Shown piece by piece: positions 54,342 to 64,000 of a DNA stretch of 64,000 nt. The DNA is taken from NCBI GenBank assembly GCA_030549175.1, contig JAUKUA010000004.1, positions 620,001 to 684,000 of the forward strand. Direction: 5' to 3'. Each line of letters begins with the position of its first letter. The first letter of the stretch is position 1. Position numbers and translations under genes: made by a program. This stretch comes from Lasiosphaeris hirsuta (taxonomy: Eukaryota > Ascomycota > Sordariomycetes > Sordariales > Lasiosphaeriaceae). The notes beneath the pieces are model-generated. The model saw only the letters and a program-made list of their open reading frames with translations, was not told where the DNA came from and ran no database searches.

Positions 54342-55763
54342 TCAATAGTTGAATCTTTGCGTCATTTGCTGCCCCCTTCCGTACTGGTACTGGCCCTGCT
54401 GTGACTGATGCTGTTGCTGCTGTGGCTGTTGCTGTTGTCCTTGCTGTGACGGGAGTTTTGCGTAATCGGCCGGGTTGTATGGCGGATAATGCGAGGGGTG
54501 CGGAATGCGGGGGTCTAGCTTCCTCAGCGCCTCCTCGCGATGCTCCTCGCTTGTCTCCTTGTGCGGCGAGAGCTGAGAAGAAAAGCCCTTGCTGTCCAGT
54601 CCTGGCGAGCCCATCCCGCCGGCAGTCCCGTTGGAAGAAGTTGACACGGGGCGTGAGTTGGCTCCTGACCAGTGGCCCGATTGCGACGGGTCTGGGCTGG
54701 CCTGCGAGTACTGCGACGGGTGAGATGCGCTTGAGAAAGCCGAGTCCCGGTTTGTGAGCGAATCTCGAGTCGTGGGCGAATCGCGGTATGTCTGTTGCGG
54801 TGCTGGCCGGGGCGGTTGAATGTTGTTGCCGTTGGAATAGTAAAAGTCTCCAGGCATCTCAACGGCGAATGAGGCACCTCCCGATGGCTTCACCTCGGCC
54901 GCGGGCATCTCTACCGGACCACCAGGCGCGCCATATCCGAAGGCGGCGGGCTGGTGGTTGTGGCCGCTGGGTGGTTGTGACCCGGCTGTGCTCGGCCTGT
55001 ATTGCAGTTGTGATTGGGGTGGCTGCACAGACTGTGGGCGGGGGATTTGGTAAGGGAGGCGGGGCGATTGGCTCGACGGCGGCGGCGTGTTAGACTGCGA
55101 TTGTGGTGAATAGCGGAGATTCAGGGGTGACGGTAGGGGTGATCTAATGGTGTTTCGGCGGTCGGCGGGGTTGACTGTCTTGAGCTTCCCGTCCTCGATC
55201 ATGGCTTGAAGCACTCCAGCATCCAAGAGCTCTGCCTTCTTGATAATGCGCTGCACCATCTCCCCACCGGCCTTCTTGAGCTGCGACTTGACAAAACCGA
55301 TCACGGTCATGTTGCACTTGATCTCAATGTCTTCCCTCAAGTACAGTCCGTCCGAGGGTGCGCCGAGGGCCTTGAGGCCAATCTCAGGAACCTCCGGGGG
55401 CTCAAAGCCGGGCTGGTTTCCTGCGATGCGGTATGTGTTGCGGAGGTCAACATTCATGGGCGCATAGATGTGAGTCTGCAGCCCCCACGGCATGTCGTGG
55501 AAGCAGCCGTTGAACTTGATGATGGAGGCACCCATCTTCCCGATCCCGGGCATAAAGGTAATCCGCTCCGTGATCTCATACCAGGTCGAGTAGTACTCAT
55601 CTGTCTCGGCATTTTGCGGGGCGGCGATGGGCTTGTGCTCGAGGACGAGCGGGTTGAGTGTGATGACCTCGGAGTGCGAGTGGAGGATGTCGATGGCCAG
55701 CTGCCGGGGAATGAAACCCGGAATGGGCGTGATGATTGTGAAGGCGTCTTTCTTCCGCAACAT
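54342..55763 (-). CDS. DUF7053-type fungal protein with Gln/Pro-rich tail
   Basis: Single exon, 473 residues from ATG 55763. The first 175 residues match the fungal DUF7053 family (a SRPBCC/START-like fold is suspected for it): KKDAFTIITPIPGFIPRQLA, DILHSHSEVITLNPLVLEHK, YEITERITFMPGIGKMGA, CFHDMPWGLQTHIYAPMNVD, SDGLYLREDIEIKCNMTVIG and a final helix FVKSQLKKAGGEMVQRIIKK. The last 290 residues are Pro/Gln/Ser-rich and disordered, ending in long Gln runs and QYQYGRGQQMTQRFNY. Function unknown; possibly lipid or small-molecule binding by fold analogy. The tail is longer than in the short family members. The 5' flank up to 56500 is GC-rich. Confidence 0.82.
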   Translation of the reverse strand: MLRKKDAFTIITPIPGFIPRQLAIDILHSHSEVITLNPLVLEHKPIAAPQNAETDEYYSTWYEITERITFMPGIGKMGASIIKFNGCFHDMPWGLQTHIYAPMNVDLRNTYRIAGNQPGFEPPEVPEIGLKALGAPSDGLYLREDIEIKCNMTVIGFVKSQLKKAGGEMVQRIIKKAELLDAGVLQAMIEDGKLKTVNPADRRNTIRSPLPSPLNLRYSPQSQSNTPPPSSQSPRLPYQIPRPQSVQPPQSQLQYRPSTAGSQPPSGHNHQPAAFGYGAPGGPVEMPAAEVKPSGGASFAVEMPGDFYYSNGNNIQPPRPAPQQTYRDSPTTRDSLTNRDSAFSSASHPSQYSQASPDPSQSGHWSGANSRPVSTSSNGTAGGMGSPGLDSKGFSSQLSPHKETSEEHREEALRKLDPRIPHPSHYPPYNPADYAKLPSQQGQQQQPQQQQHQSQQGQYQYGRGQQMTQRFNY

Positions 55764-57067
55764 GGCGGGCGGTTTTCTCTCGTAATACCGTAGACTCGTG
55801 GGATTGGCACTTGTAATGAGACAGAGGGCGAGTCACCAGCAAAATGCGAAGAGAGGCAAAGTTATTCGAGGCGACGACGAGGAACAAAGCAAGCAAAGGC
55901 CTGTTATTAAGCCAAGGTCACTTGCTGAGAGTTGGTGAGTGCAAGAAAGGGAGAGAAAGGAAGCAAGGGACTGGCCAAGGGCTCGTCGGGGGGAGTTTTG
56001 GGGGTAAATGAAAGCAGGGCTGGGCTGCACCAGCTCTTGTGCGCTTGGTGCTTGGTGTGTGTGGGAGTTCGCGCTGGGCTTGTCTCTGTGTGTCTGGGCA
56101 TACCTAGTGTACTGCGAGGGCACCTCGAGTTGGGCGTGGCTGAAGCGACACCCTCTCCAGAAAAGGCCGCGCAGCGGCCGGGGTGCCATTGGGCCCGGCG
56201 ACCTGTTCCCCCGCCAAGATCTCGGCGTCCCGTCGTCCCGTCCTGCTGATGACGTGAGACAGCGGTCTTTGGAAGAGAGAACAGCTCCAAGAGAGGTCGC
56301 CCTGCAGTCGCCACCTCGCATCCGCAGAGGGAGGTGACGTGCCATGCCAGTATGGTACGGATCCGCAACAATTACATATATCTCGTCCCGCCCTTCCAGC
56401 GACTTCGATTTTGCGTTGACAGCAGGCCTGGATGCCAGGGGGGTTGGGCAGATGCAGTGAGGAGACAGTTGGTGATGAGAATACGCCCCTGGCTTGGTGG
56501 AAATGCCGGGGTCGGCCGCCACGCCCTTGGCTTTGGGGCCTTTCTGCCAGTCTGGCCTATGTCAGGCTTGGTCCAAGGTGTTCTTTGTGGAGGATCCTGC
56601 AGCTGGCCAAAGGTCGGCCCCGCGGCCAGTCGCCAGTGGTCAAAGTAAAAAGGCGGCTACCGCCACGGCGCATGCACCGATGGGCTCGCTTTTACCAGCA
56701 CTTGGCATTCCATACGATGCAATATGGCGCGCTGCTATGTATCGGGTGGCAGCGACTTCGACATCCAGCCCTGCCAGGCAAAACGAACTTGAATTGGAGG
56801 GGGAGAGGGGGAGAGGGGCAAACAAGCCAAGCGTCAGGGAAACCCTGGAACGCTTGCTCCACCTCAAAAGGCTGGGAACCTGGAACATTTTTGCCCCGCA
56901 CCACAGGGATGGATGAGTGGGGCCAACCCATGCGAGAAAGCACAACCCCGCCATCCTCCTCGTCGATTTTCCCATGACACCAATCCCGAATAGTGTTTTT
57001 TCCTATCCAACGCCCTACCTCGAGGCTGTACCAGACCTTCTCCAAAGTATCGCACGGCTCATCTAAA
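55764..57067. promoter_or_regulatory. divergent intergenic region between DUF7053 gene and GPN1
   Basis: 1.3 kb between two divergent start codons. ORFs here (for example 56432-56977 plus) overlap on all frames and lack motifs. No further gene seen. Confidence 0.45.
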
Positions 57068-58329
57068 ATGGCTTCTACCTCGGCGCCGTTGCCAGGCCAG
57101 TCCGGCCACCCGTCTCAGCCAGTCGCCGTTGTCTGTGTTGGCATGGCAGGTTCGTCGATCATTATTTCAGCCTCTTGTGTCAAGTTTAGGAGGAGTTGCT
57201 AATCGTCCAAACCGCAGGGTCCGGCAAGACAACGTTCATGCAGCAGATCAATGCTCACCTCCATCGAAAGAAGGATCCGCCCTATGTCATCAACCTCGAC
57301 CCGGCCGTCCTGCATGCGCCGTTCGAGAGCAACATTGACATCCGCGACTCGGTCAACTATAAGGAGGTTATGAAGCAGTACAACCTGGGCCCCAACGGAG
57401 GAATCCTGACGTCCCTAAACTTGTTCGCAACCAAGATCGACCAAGTCCTGGGTCTCCTCGAGAAGAGGACGACCCCGGATCCGGAGAACCCGGCGCGGAA
57501 GCCCATCAACCACATCCTGGTCGATACCCCAGGCCAAATCGAGGTGTTTGTTTGGTCTGCTTCCGGTACGATCCTCCTCGAGTCGCTCGCATCTTCGTTC
57601 CCGACCGTCATCGCATACATCATCGATACCCCGCGCAGCAGCTCGACGTCGACGTTTATGAGCAACATGCTCTACGCCTGCAGTATCCTGTACAAGACGA
57701 AGTTGCCGATGATTCTTGTCTTCAACAAGGCGGATGTGAAGGATCCCTCATTTGCAAAGGAATGGATGACCGATTATGATGCCTTCCAGACTGCGCTCAG
57801 CCAGGACGAGAACCGCAACGCCTTTGGTGGCCAGGAGGGCGGCGAAGGTGGAGGGGTAGGGAGCGGATACATGGGTAGTCTGCTGAACAGTATGAGCATG
57901 GTGCTTGAGGAATTCTATGAGCACCTAAGCGTGGTCGGCGTTAGCTCGCTTATGGGAACTGGCATCGATGAGTTCTTTGAAGCGGTTCAGGAGAAGGCCG
58001 AGGAGTTCAGGAGGGACTACCAACCGGAACTCGAGAAGAAGCGCGAGGAGAGGGAGGAGAGCAAGAAGAAGGCTCGGGAGAAGGAGCTGGACAAGATGAT
58101 GAAGGGCATGTCAATGGCGGGCGACTCCTCCGCCGCGCCAGCTTTGACCGACATCAAAGAGGACGATAATGGTTTGGTCAGTGCGAGCGACAGCGATGAT
58201 GATGACGATATCAACGACGACGAAATGGACCGAGAGGGACTGCAGGCTAGATACGAGGCTGCTACGGCATCGGACTCGACAATGGCGGATGCTAGCTTTG
58301 CAAAGTATCTCTACACGCAACAAAAATAG
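57068..58329 (+). CDS. npa3: GPN-loop GTPase 1 (NPA3/XAB1 family)
   Basis: Two exons: 57068-57149 and 57218-58329, intron 57150-57217 (68 bp) splitting the first Gly of the P-loop; 397 residues. NPA3/GPN1 is a cytoplasmic GTPase needed for assembly and nuclear import of RNA polymerase II. Motifs: P-loop GMAGSGKTT (25-33), [20 protein letters not shown], the diagnostic GPN triplet (85-87, in [16 protein letters not shown]), [15 protein letters not shown] (G3), VFNKADV (G4, NKxD-like), [16 protein letters not shown] (G5 region). The C-terminal 100 residues hold a Lys/Glu coiled coil ([20 protein letters not shown]), an acidic run and the family's variable tail. Length is normal for GPN1. Confidence 0.95.
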
Positions 58330-58682
58330 ACCGTTGTAGCAGTTGGGTTGGACGGTTCGGCTTACATGTTGGGTTGGGATTTCGTCAGCATTTACGGCGT
58401 TTGAGAATGATACCAGAGGATGTAGGAATTAAGAAAAAATTGCATAACCGGAGGCCTATCCATGTCTCCGTATCCCTGTATCCCTAACGCCATGCAAATG
58501 ATTGGTGTCTACCATCGTGACTGAAACCTTCTTCGTCTACAGCAATGTCTATGCCAGCGCTTCTCAACCACCTAGTGTGGGATTTGTAAGCATAGATAGC
58601 TGGACAGTTGTCGGCAACTCAATATCCTCATGTGGCGTGGGCCTTTGAGATTATCCCGTGTCCATTTTTGCCAACAGCCGCT
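58330..58682. other. convergent 3' flanks of GPN1 and RPB12
   Basis: 353 bp between the two stop codons, AT-richer than the coding DNA, presumably both 3' UTRs. No gene. Confidence 0.6.
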
Positions 58683-59020
58683 CTAGCGTGCCTCAAACTG
58701 AACCATTCTGGAGAGCCAGTCAGCAGTCTCTCCTAACCTGGGCTATGCCAAGCGAGTCTGCGAGAGAGGTCACAGGTAGACGCTGGCAACAAAGACTCCT
58801 ACCTCTTTGTCCGCTCCTTGTAGAGAACCCGCGCTCCGCACTTCTGGCAACGGATAGCGGCCCCCTTCTCGAGGGGCACTCTGGCAGCGCAGTCGCCGCA
58901 GGTGTAGTGCATGATGCCGGTTTCGAATTCGCGGTTGGTGGAGGTAGCGACCGTGTTGCTGCCGCCGGCGGCGAAGGTCTGTTGAGAGCCCGTGGGGATC
59001 TGGTACTGTTCGCGTGACAT
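58683..59020 (-). CDS. rpb12: RPB12/RPABC4, shared RNA polymerase subunit
   Basis: Two exons: 58803-59020 and a 25-nt last exon 58683-58707; intron 58708-58802 (95 bp, GTAGGA...CCAG); 80 residues. RPB12 (RPC10) is the small zinc-ribbon subunit common to RNA polymerases I, II and III. The zinc ribbon is intact: C41-x2-C44 (YTCGDC) and C58-x2-C61 (IRCQKCGARVLYKERTK). The last exon supplies MVQFEAR, the invariant C-terminus, which would be lost if the first stop in exon 1 (58799) were used. The N-terminal 36 residues are the usual variable Gln/Ser/Thr region. Start at ATG 59020. The gene lies tail-to-tail with GPN1. Confidence 0.95.
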
Positions 59021-59543
59021 CTTGAAGGTGGTTATTGCTTTGCGACTGCGTCTTTGGCTGCTGTGATGGATCGGTACTTGGTGACGGAGTTGGACGGGGG
59101 CAAGTTTGGCTGGGGCAGCGTGAATGAAATCGGTTGACGGATAAGATAGCGTGGAGGGAAGGCGTCGCAAAAAAAGGCGGCATGACGGGGCAGAATTTCA
59201 ACGTTTTGCAAATCACCAGGGTGTCACGTGAGCATGTGGTCCGCGCTTATCCCTGCCGAGGTACAAAGTACCTTGATTGATTGGCGACTCTCATTGATTG
59301 CTGGCGCGGTGTCGCGGTTGGCAGGGGAAGCTATCACGTAAGTTGCTTGGCGGCCGGGAACCGTCTCTCCCTATTTAGCAAACAACCCCATCTTACTCCG
59401 GATTCTCTCGCTTGCGCTGGAATTCGCTGTTGCTAACATCTGCCATGGCCCCAATACACTAAATGCCAATAACAGCATTTGTATTACTTCTCAATCCATA
59501 ATCCACGACCGTCCTCGTGACCAGCCCCGTCGTCCTCACCACG
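59021..59543. promoter_or_regulatory. divergent promoter between RPB12 and the HIT gene
   Basis: About 520 bp between the two start codons. No gene seen in it. Confidence 0.45.
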
Positions 59544-60182
59544 ATGGCACCCACAACCTACGAAGCCTCCCTCCCCCCTCCGCCGGACACCACATCCTCC
59601 TCCTTCGACCCAGGCACCCACCACGAACATGACGTTGCCTCGTGCCCCTTCTGCCGCATCGCCGCCATCTACGCCCCCTACGACCCAGCCGACCCGCCCC
59701 CGTCCGAGGCCGAGGCCCTGAACCCCGAAGCCAGCGCACCCAATCCGTCCACCTTTGTCGTCCTCTCGACCCCGCTGCTCATCGCCTTCCTGGACATCAT
59801 GCCCCTGTCCTCGGGCCATGTGCTACTATGCCCGCGGGAGCACCGGCCCAAGCTGACGGACTCGACCCCCGCCGAAGCCGCCGAGATGGGCGGGTACCTG
59901 CGCGTGCTCTCGGCCGCGGTGGCGAAGGCCACGGGGGTGACGGACTGGAACGTGGTGCAGAACAACGGGGCGGCCGCGGCTCAGGTGGTACCGCATATGC
60001 ACTTTCACGTCATCCCGCGGCCGGAGCTGCGGGCCAAGGGTAGCGAGCGGTTCACGGCTACCATGTTTGGGCGGGGCCAGAGAGATGACTTGGATGAGGA
60101 GGAGGCCGGGCCACTGGCGGAGAGGATTAGGGAGGCGGTTGCCGAGGTTTTGCATGCCGAAGGGGAGAAGGCTAAGCTATAG
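59544..60182 (+). CDS. HIT-family nucleotide hydrolase/transferase (HNT1/HINT-like)
   Basis: Single exon, 212 residues from ATG 59544. HIT proteins hydrolyse nucleoside phosphoramidates or related nucleotides. The N-terminal extension (about 30 residues, Pro/Thr-rich) precedes the zinc-type start SCPFCRIAAIYAP, then VVLSTPLLIAFLDIMPLSSG, HVLLCPREH, DWNVVQNNGAAAAQ and the catalytic triad HMHFHV (His 151, 153, 155). The central insert (PADPPPSEAEALNPEAS) is longer than in HINT1 and Pro/Ala-rich. C-terminus polar. Subfamily is most like HNT1/HINT by QNNG...VPHMHFHVIP; substrate not assignable from sequence. Confidence 0.9.
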   Translation: MAPTTYEASLPPPPDTTSSSFDPGTHHEHDVASCPFCRIAAIYAPYDPADPPPSEAEALNPEASAPNPSTFVVLSTPLLIAFLDIMPLSSGHVLLCPREHRPKLTDSTPAEAAEMGGYLRVLSAAVAKATGVTDWNVVQNNGAAAAQVVPHMHFHVIPRPELRAKGSERFTATMFGRGQRDDLDEEEAGPLAERIREAVAEVLHAEGEKAKL

Positions 60183-60392
60183 ATGCATGGGTAATTTGGT
60201 GAACGGTGATAGGTGTTTTGAGTAAACTCGGTAATGAGCAATTGGGTAGACAAGCTACGGTTATGGACTAACTGGTGAGTGAGCTTCTCTCCTGGATTTC
60301 AGTGTTTGTCTAATGTAGTGCATCTAGGCTCATCTACCCCCAAACGCCAACTGGCCGCCGTGAATCAAGTCTACAAAGGCACTGTTCTGGGT

Positions 60393-61410
60393 TTACTCGT
60401 CGTCCCCAAAGAAGACCTTGATCGGCAACCATGAGTCGCCGCAGACCTTGAACCTGTCCTCAATGGCATCGATCTTGGCGACATCCTCATCACTGAGGCT
60501 CCAACCATCCAGCTGCCAGTTGGCCTTGATTCTCGACTCGGTCACGCTCTTCGGCAGGACGGACCACCCCTTTTGGACGCCCCACAAGAGGAGGACCTGC
60601 GCCGGGGCGCGGCCCTTCTCTTTGGCGATTGAGAGGATGGTCTCGTTGGTGTTCAGCGGCGAGTCGCTGCTGCCGAGTGGGGAATAGCCGGACGAGTGGA
60701 TCCCCTTGGACTTGTTGTAGGCGACGAGCTTGGGAGACGGGTTACTAGGGTGAAGCTCGATCTGGTTAACAGCTGGGACAATCTACACTACAGTTAGTGT
60801 CATTCTGGCCAAAATAGCGGGGCTACCAAGGATATGGGACCGTGGGGACGTGCCTTGCAGCTGGGGTCGTTCAACAGCCTCTCGAGATTCTTGATGCCAA
60901 AGTTGCTGACACCAATGTTCTTGACCTTGCCCGTGCCCACGAGCTTCTGCATCTCACGCCACGTGTCGACAAAATCCCAGTCCGAGTAGGCCTTGCTGTT
61001 ATCGTCGGGATTCGTGCTGCACGGCCAGTGCACCAAATACAGGTCTACGTAACTGGTGCCCAGGTTTTTGAGAGAGCTATCGATGCCCTCGGCCACGCGC
61101 TTGTGCCACGGGTTGTCGAGCTTGGTCGTCAACCAGATCTCCTCACGCGGGACGCCCGACGCCCGGATGCCCTGGCCGACCTCCTTCTCGTTGCCGTAGC
61201 CAAAGGCCGTGTCGATGTGGCGGTAGCCTGCCCGCAGAGCTGCCTCAACGGCCTTGCCGACCTCGCCTGGCTTGGACTGCCATGTGCCGAGCCCGATAGC
61301 TGGGATTTGGTCGCCGGTGTTGAGCTTGAAGGTCTTGCTGACGTAATTGTGAGAGTAATCCACGGAATATGGGCAGTTGATACTCACGCGGTGTTTTTGA
61401 TATCTGCCAT
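60393..61410 (-). CDS. aldo/keto reductase (GCY1-like)
   Basis: Three exons: 61388-61410, 60854-61337, 60393-60782; 298 residues. Aldo/keto reductases are cytosolic NADPH-dependent carbonyl reductases with a TIM-barrel fold. Exon 1 encodes only MADIKNT plus a split Ala codon; it gives a standard short N-terminus, whereas the long open frame up to 61564 does not. Catalytic tetrad: D50 and Y55 (GYRHIDTAFGYGNE), K80 (IWLTTKLDN), H111 (DLYLVHWP). NADPH-site motifs IGVSNFG, AVNQIELHPS and PKSVTESRIKAN are present. Intron 1 (61338-61387, 50 bp) is GT-AG. Intron 2 (60783-60853, 71 bp) fits the family sequence (PSCK/IVPAVNQ) only with a GC donor (AAG/GCACGT); a 44-bp GT-AG alternative would insert 9 residues. 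Substrate unknown. Confidence 0.9.
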
Positions 61411-62142
61411 GGCTGCTATCATGAACGAGGTGACGCAGTGTCTTGGTAGTGGTGTGTTGGAGTTGGGTACCTGTGTTGGAAACAAAGTGAAGCCGTTTCA
61501 GATGGATTGAGGGCTTTGGAGCAGGATGAAACAGCCGAGCCAAACTGCTGGAAGGGGCAGGCATTTAATATTCCCGACTCTAGTTCTCATCCCCTCATCC
61601 AGTTCGCCCCTTTTAGCAGCTAAACGTACTTTCCACTCACTTCCAATGACGTTTTGCCCGCATCAAGTAGCATCGCTGGCCCCCCCGCATCTGCGGAGAC
61701 AAACAGCACGCAACCTAAGCAACCCGTTGGATTTGCAAGCGGGGAAGGTCCGATCCAGAAAGTAAAGGCTCCTCATCTGCGTGTTCTAGTGCCGAGTCGC
61801 TGCTGTCGCCATTTTTGGACTAGAGGTTCATTGGATGGTGCCATTGGTCAATTGCGTTAAAGAGATCGCCTTTCAGATGGAGGGATGACTTTCCACACCT
61901 TTGGGTTAGGCTATGTTCGGGGTTAACAATCATCTTGAGCTGTGACACAATGATCAACAGGGGCAAAATCTATAGTGGATTGATTGTAAACAACAACCCC
62001 GCTACAGGACAGACAACACGACATTGACCTGGCCATACTTCGCGGCAGTGATGCCAGCGGTCCCAAACTCCCATCAACGCTACAAACAGCACCACCTCAC
62101 ATACAAGCATTATATTGTATTCATGACTTTCCCCCTCAAGCC
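61411..62142. other. intergenic, no gene seen
   Basis: Promoter of the aldo/keto reductase gene and 3' flank of the ChAPs gene. No ORF of interest. Confidence 0.55.
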
Positions 62143-64000
62143 CTAACCGTCAGTCCCGCTGCTTCGGAATGTAGCGCACAGCGCCGCATAATGATGTGTA
62201 AGGTCGAGAACGTTCTGCGGGAGATTGGTGGCCTGGATTATACTCCTGACCTTGACGGCGCCCTCGTCCTCAATCAACATCCGGATGGTATGGAGAAGCT
62301 CGGGCGAGAACTCGCTGTACCATCGATACTGCCAGGTCACCAGTCGGATGGTGGCGGCAACCGTCTCACGCGTGTTTTTGTTCAACTCGAACACCTTGAG
62401 GATTCCAGAGAGAGCCTTTGGACTGAACCGCATGCCAAGGCATGCCCTGTATGCCTCGACGGCTTCATCGAGGTGTTGAAGGCGCTCGGCAAGTGTGCCG
62501 AGAATCTCCCACTCCTCGGCTGACTTCTTGTACTGCATACTCTGGGCGCGGTACTGTGCCATCTGCGTGCGCCATATGGTGTAGACGCGGAGATCTTCAT
62601 ACAGCACCATGAACAGGCTATCAAGCCAGCGCTCACAGAGGCGCTTGTTGTTCAGGCGGGAGAAATGGTCTTCAACACCCTATTTGGGAGTTAGCATCGC
62701 CTCATATGCTGGCAAGATTCGGTCGGGGCTCACGTTTTCAGCCTCTTTCTTTGCCTCATCTGGGTCAACGGCGCCGGAAGGTCTCTCAAGCTCGTCCGGT
62801 TTGCCATTGGTAACGAGGGTTTGTGCAATAGAATCTCCATCTGTGTCCTTCTCTGCGTCGTCTTCGTCCTCGTCATCCGACGCTTGGGATACTGCTACAT
62901 TGCCATTGGCGGTAGGATCCGGTGTTCCACGAAGAGCGTCGGTACTAGCGTTGCGTTTCGCTGGATACGCCTGCTGGGCTGTTTCCTGCTTTTCGCTACG
63001 GTACTCGTCTTCCATGACAAAAACATTGCTCCGGATTTTGAGCAACTGGTCCCAGCCAATCTTTGCCGTCATCTCGGTGAGAATGCTGTAGGCCTGCTTG
63101 AAGGTTCCACGATAGGCAGCCGCACGGAGGTTGAGGAGGCTGGGGTCAACCTGCTCATGGTATCTGGACTCGGGCTCGCTGTCAATCTCGTCTAACCTGG
63201 TCTCGGGAAGTGTGGGGAGGTTGACGTCTTTCGGTTCGGGCATCAGTGGCGCATCCTTGTCCTGATAGGTGAACATGGGACATGAGTTAAGGATGGTAAG
63301 GGCGTTCTCCCAGTCTTCCATGGCAACATAGACCTGGGCTAATCTTGCCCAGGTTCCAAATTCGCTGGGCGCAGCAATTGTGCTCCGGTCCGCGCAACCC
63401 AGGGCCATCCGCAGTCTTTCTTCCTTTTGCTCAGGCGTTGTCGCGGTTTCGGCCTTCTTCATGAGGAACTCGGCTTGTGTATCAAGCATGACGTAATCCA
63501 TTGGCGAGTCCTTCAGAGCCTCGTGGAGAATGCGTACTCCCTCTACTTCTTCATTGCCCATAAACAAGACCTTGGAGAGTAGCGAGGCCACCTCGGGGTT
63601 TTGTGACCGGAGTTTTTCGAACAGGTTGATACCAGAGGCGTAGCGTCCAGTCGTCTGGAAGTACTTGAGGAGACCAGTGGTTAGGTGGTTGGAGACAACG
63701 TTGGGTACCTGCACAACCGAGTCGGAACCAAGTTGCCAACCTACGATCAACGTCAGCAAAGGGCAAGCGGAATAGCAGCCCTAATGACCTTACCTCTGAA
63801 GAAGAGCTGTTCAGCGGCGCTGAGGAATCGATGCTCGGTCTCGGTATTGGTCACAGGATTGAAGCGCCTGACACCCATGATCTTCCGAATAGTATCACCA
63901 GTTCCATCGTCGGCATAAGAGTACGCGCGAAGCACACTGCACAGATACGTCTCAAGCCAGAGTTCCTCGGTCGCCTTGCGCTTTTCGCCCCGCTCGTCGA
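62143..64000 (-). CDS. ChAPs-family protein (CHS6/BCH1/BUD7-like), 5' end outside window
   Basis: Three visible exons: 63794-64000 (partial), 62734-63740, 62143-62679; introns 63741-63793 (53 bp) and 62680-62733 (54 bp). ChAPs together with Chs5 form the exomer complex, which carries selected cargo such as chitin synthase from the trans-Golgi to the plasma membrane. Visible motifs: LWLETYLCSVLRAYSYADDG, IRKIMGVRRFNPVTNTETEH, FLSAAEQLFFRG, then a TPR-like helical region (GLLKYFQTTGRYASGINLFE, ARLAQVYVAMEDWENALTIL), LDEIDSEPESRYHEQVDPS, an acidic spacer (ASDDEDEDDAEKD), and the C-terminal VEDHFSRLNNKRLCERWLDS, LAERLQHLDEAVEAYRACLG and LDLTHHYAALCATFRSSG. About 583 residues are visible; the missing start lies to the right of base 64000. 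Confidence 0.9.

Noticed and set aside
56432..56977. 181-codon plus-strand ORF upstream of GPN1
   Set aside because: Open in several frames at once, Arg/Trp-rich, no motif; 5' flank of two divergent genes.
1..64000. CRISPR arrays, bacterial operons, riboswitches
   Set aside because: None seen; spliced genes, Kex2-type precursors and fungal-specific families show a eukaryotic genome. The short tandem arrays are microsatellites.

Overview
The window reads as nuclear DNA of a filamentous ascomycete (Pezizomycotina, most likely Sordariomycetes). Genes carry short GT-AG introns (about 45-95 bp) with CTGAC/CTAAC-type branch sites. Typical fungal families are present: Zn2Cys6 regulator, fungal C2H2 protein, DUF7053, GPI-anchored Ser/Thr-rich wall protein, HeLo and HET relics, UstYa-type proteins. 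Intergenic tracts are long and hold microsatellites and AT-rich blocks that look RIP-mutated. Exon coordinates below were placed by eye from splice consensus, reading-frame continuity and conserved protein motifs.

Layout. 0-5 kb: the 3' end of a gene cut by the window edge, a broken SAR1-like small GTPase, and a frameshifted member of an unnamed fungal family. 7-16.6 kb: a repetitive GPI-anchored surface protein (minus strand) and a membrane-anchored pepsin-like protein lacking one catalytic Asp (plus strand). 16.6-25 kb: gene-poor, with an ankyrin protein, a broken HeLo-domain gene and a HET-domain fragment, i.e. remains of incompatibility/cell-death type genes. 25.2 kb: a small secreted protein.

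26-32.2 kb is the most interesting part. A two-exon gene encodes a 108-residue secreted precursor: signal peptide plus two exact 30-residue repeats ending in dibasic Kex2-type sites, with a Trp/Phe-rich, Tyr-free conserved core. Downstream lie two membrane-anchored proteins, each with two HxxHC motifs as in UstYa (DUF3328) oxidases. A cytochrome P450 C-terminal relic and a broken membrane-protein gene sit at the edge. This matches the architecture of a fungal ribosomal-peptide (dikaritin-type) cluster.

34-64 kb is mostly conserved housekeeping sequence: a fungal C2H2 protein, a Zn2Cys6 transcription factor, a small putative mitochondrial membrane protein, SSF1 and RRP3 (divergent ribosome-biogenesis pair), CWF19 splicing factor, an intron-containing tRNA-Gln(CUG), a DUF7053 protein, GPN1/NPA3 next to RPB12, a HIT hydrolase, an aldo/keto reductase, and the 3' part of a ChAPs-family (CHS6/BCH1/BUD7) trafficking gene running off the right edge.
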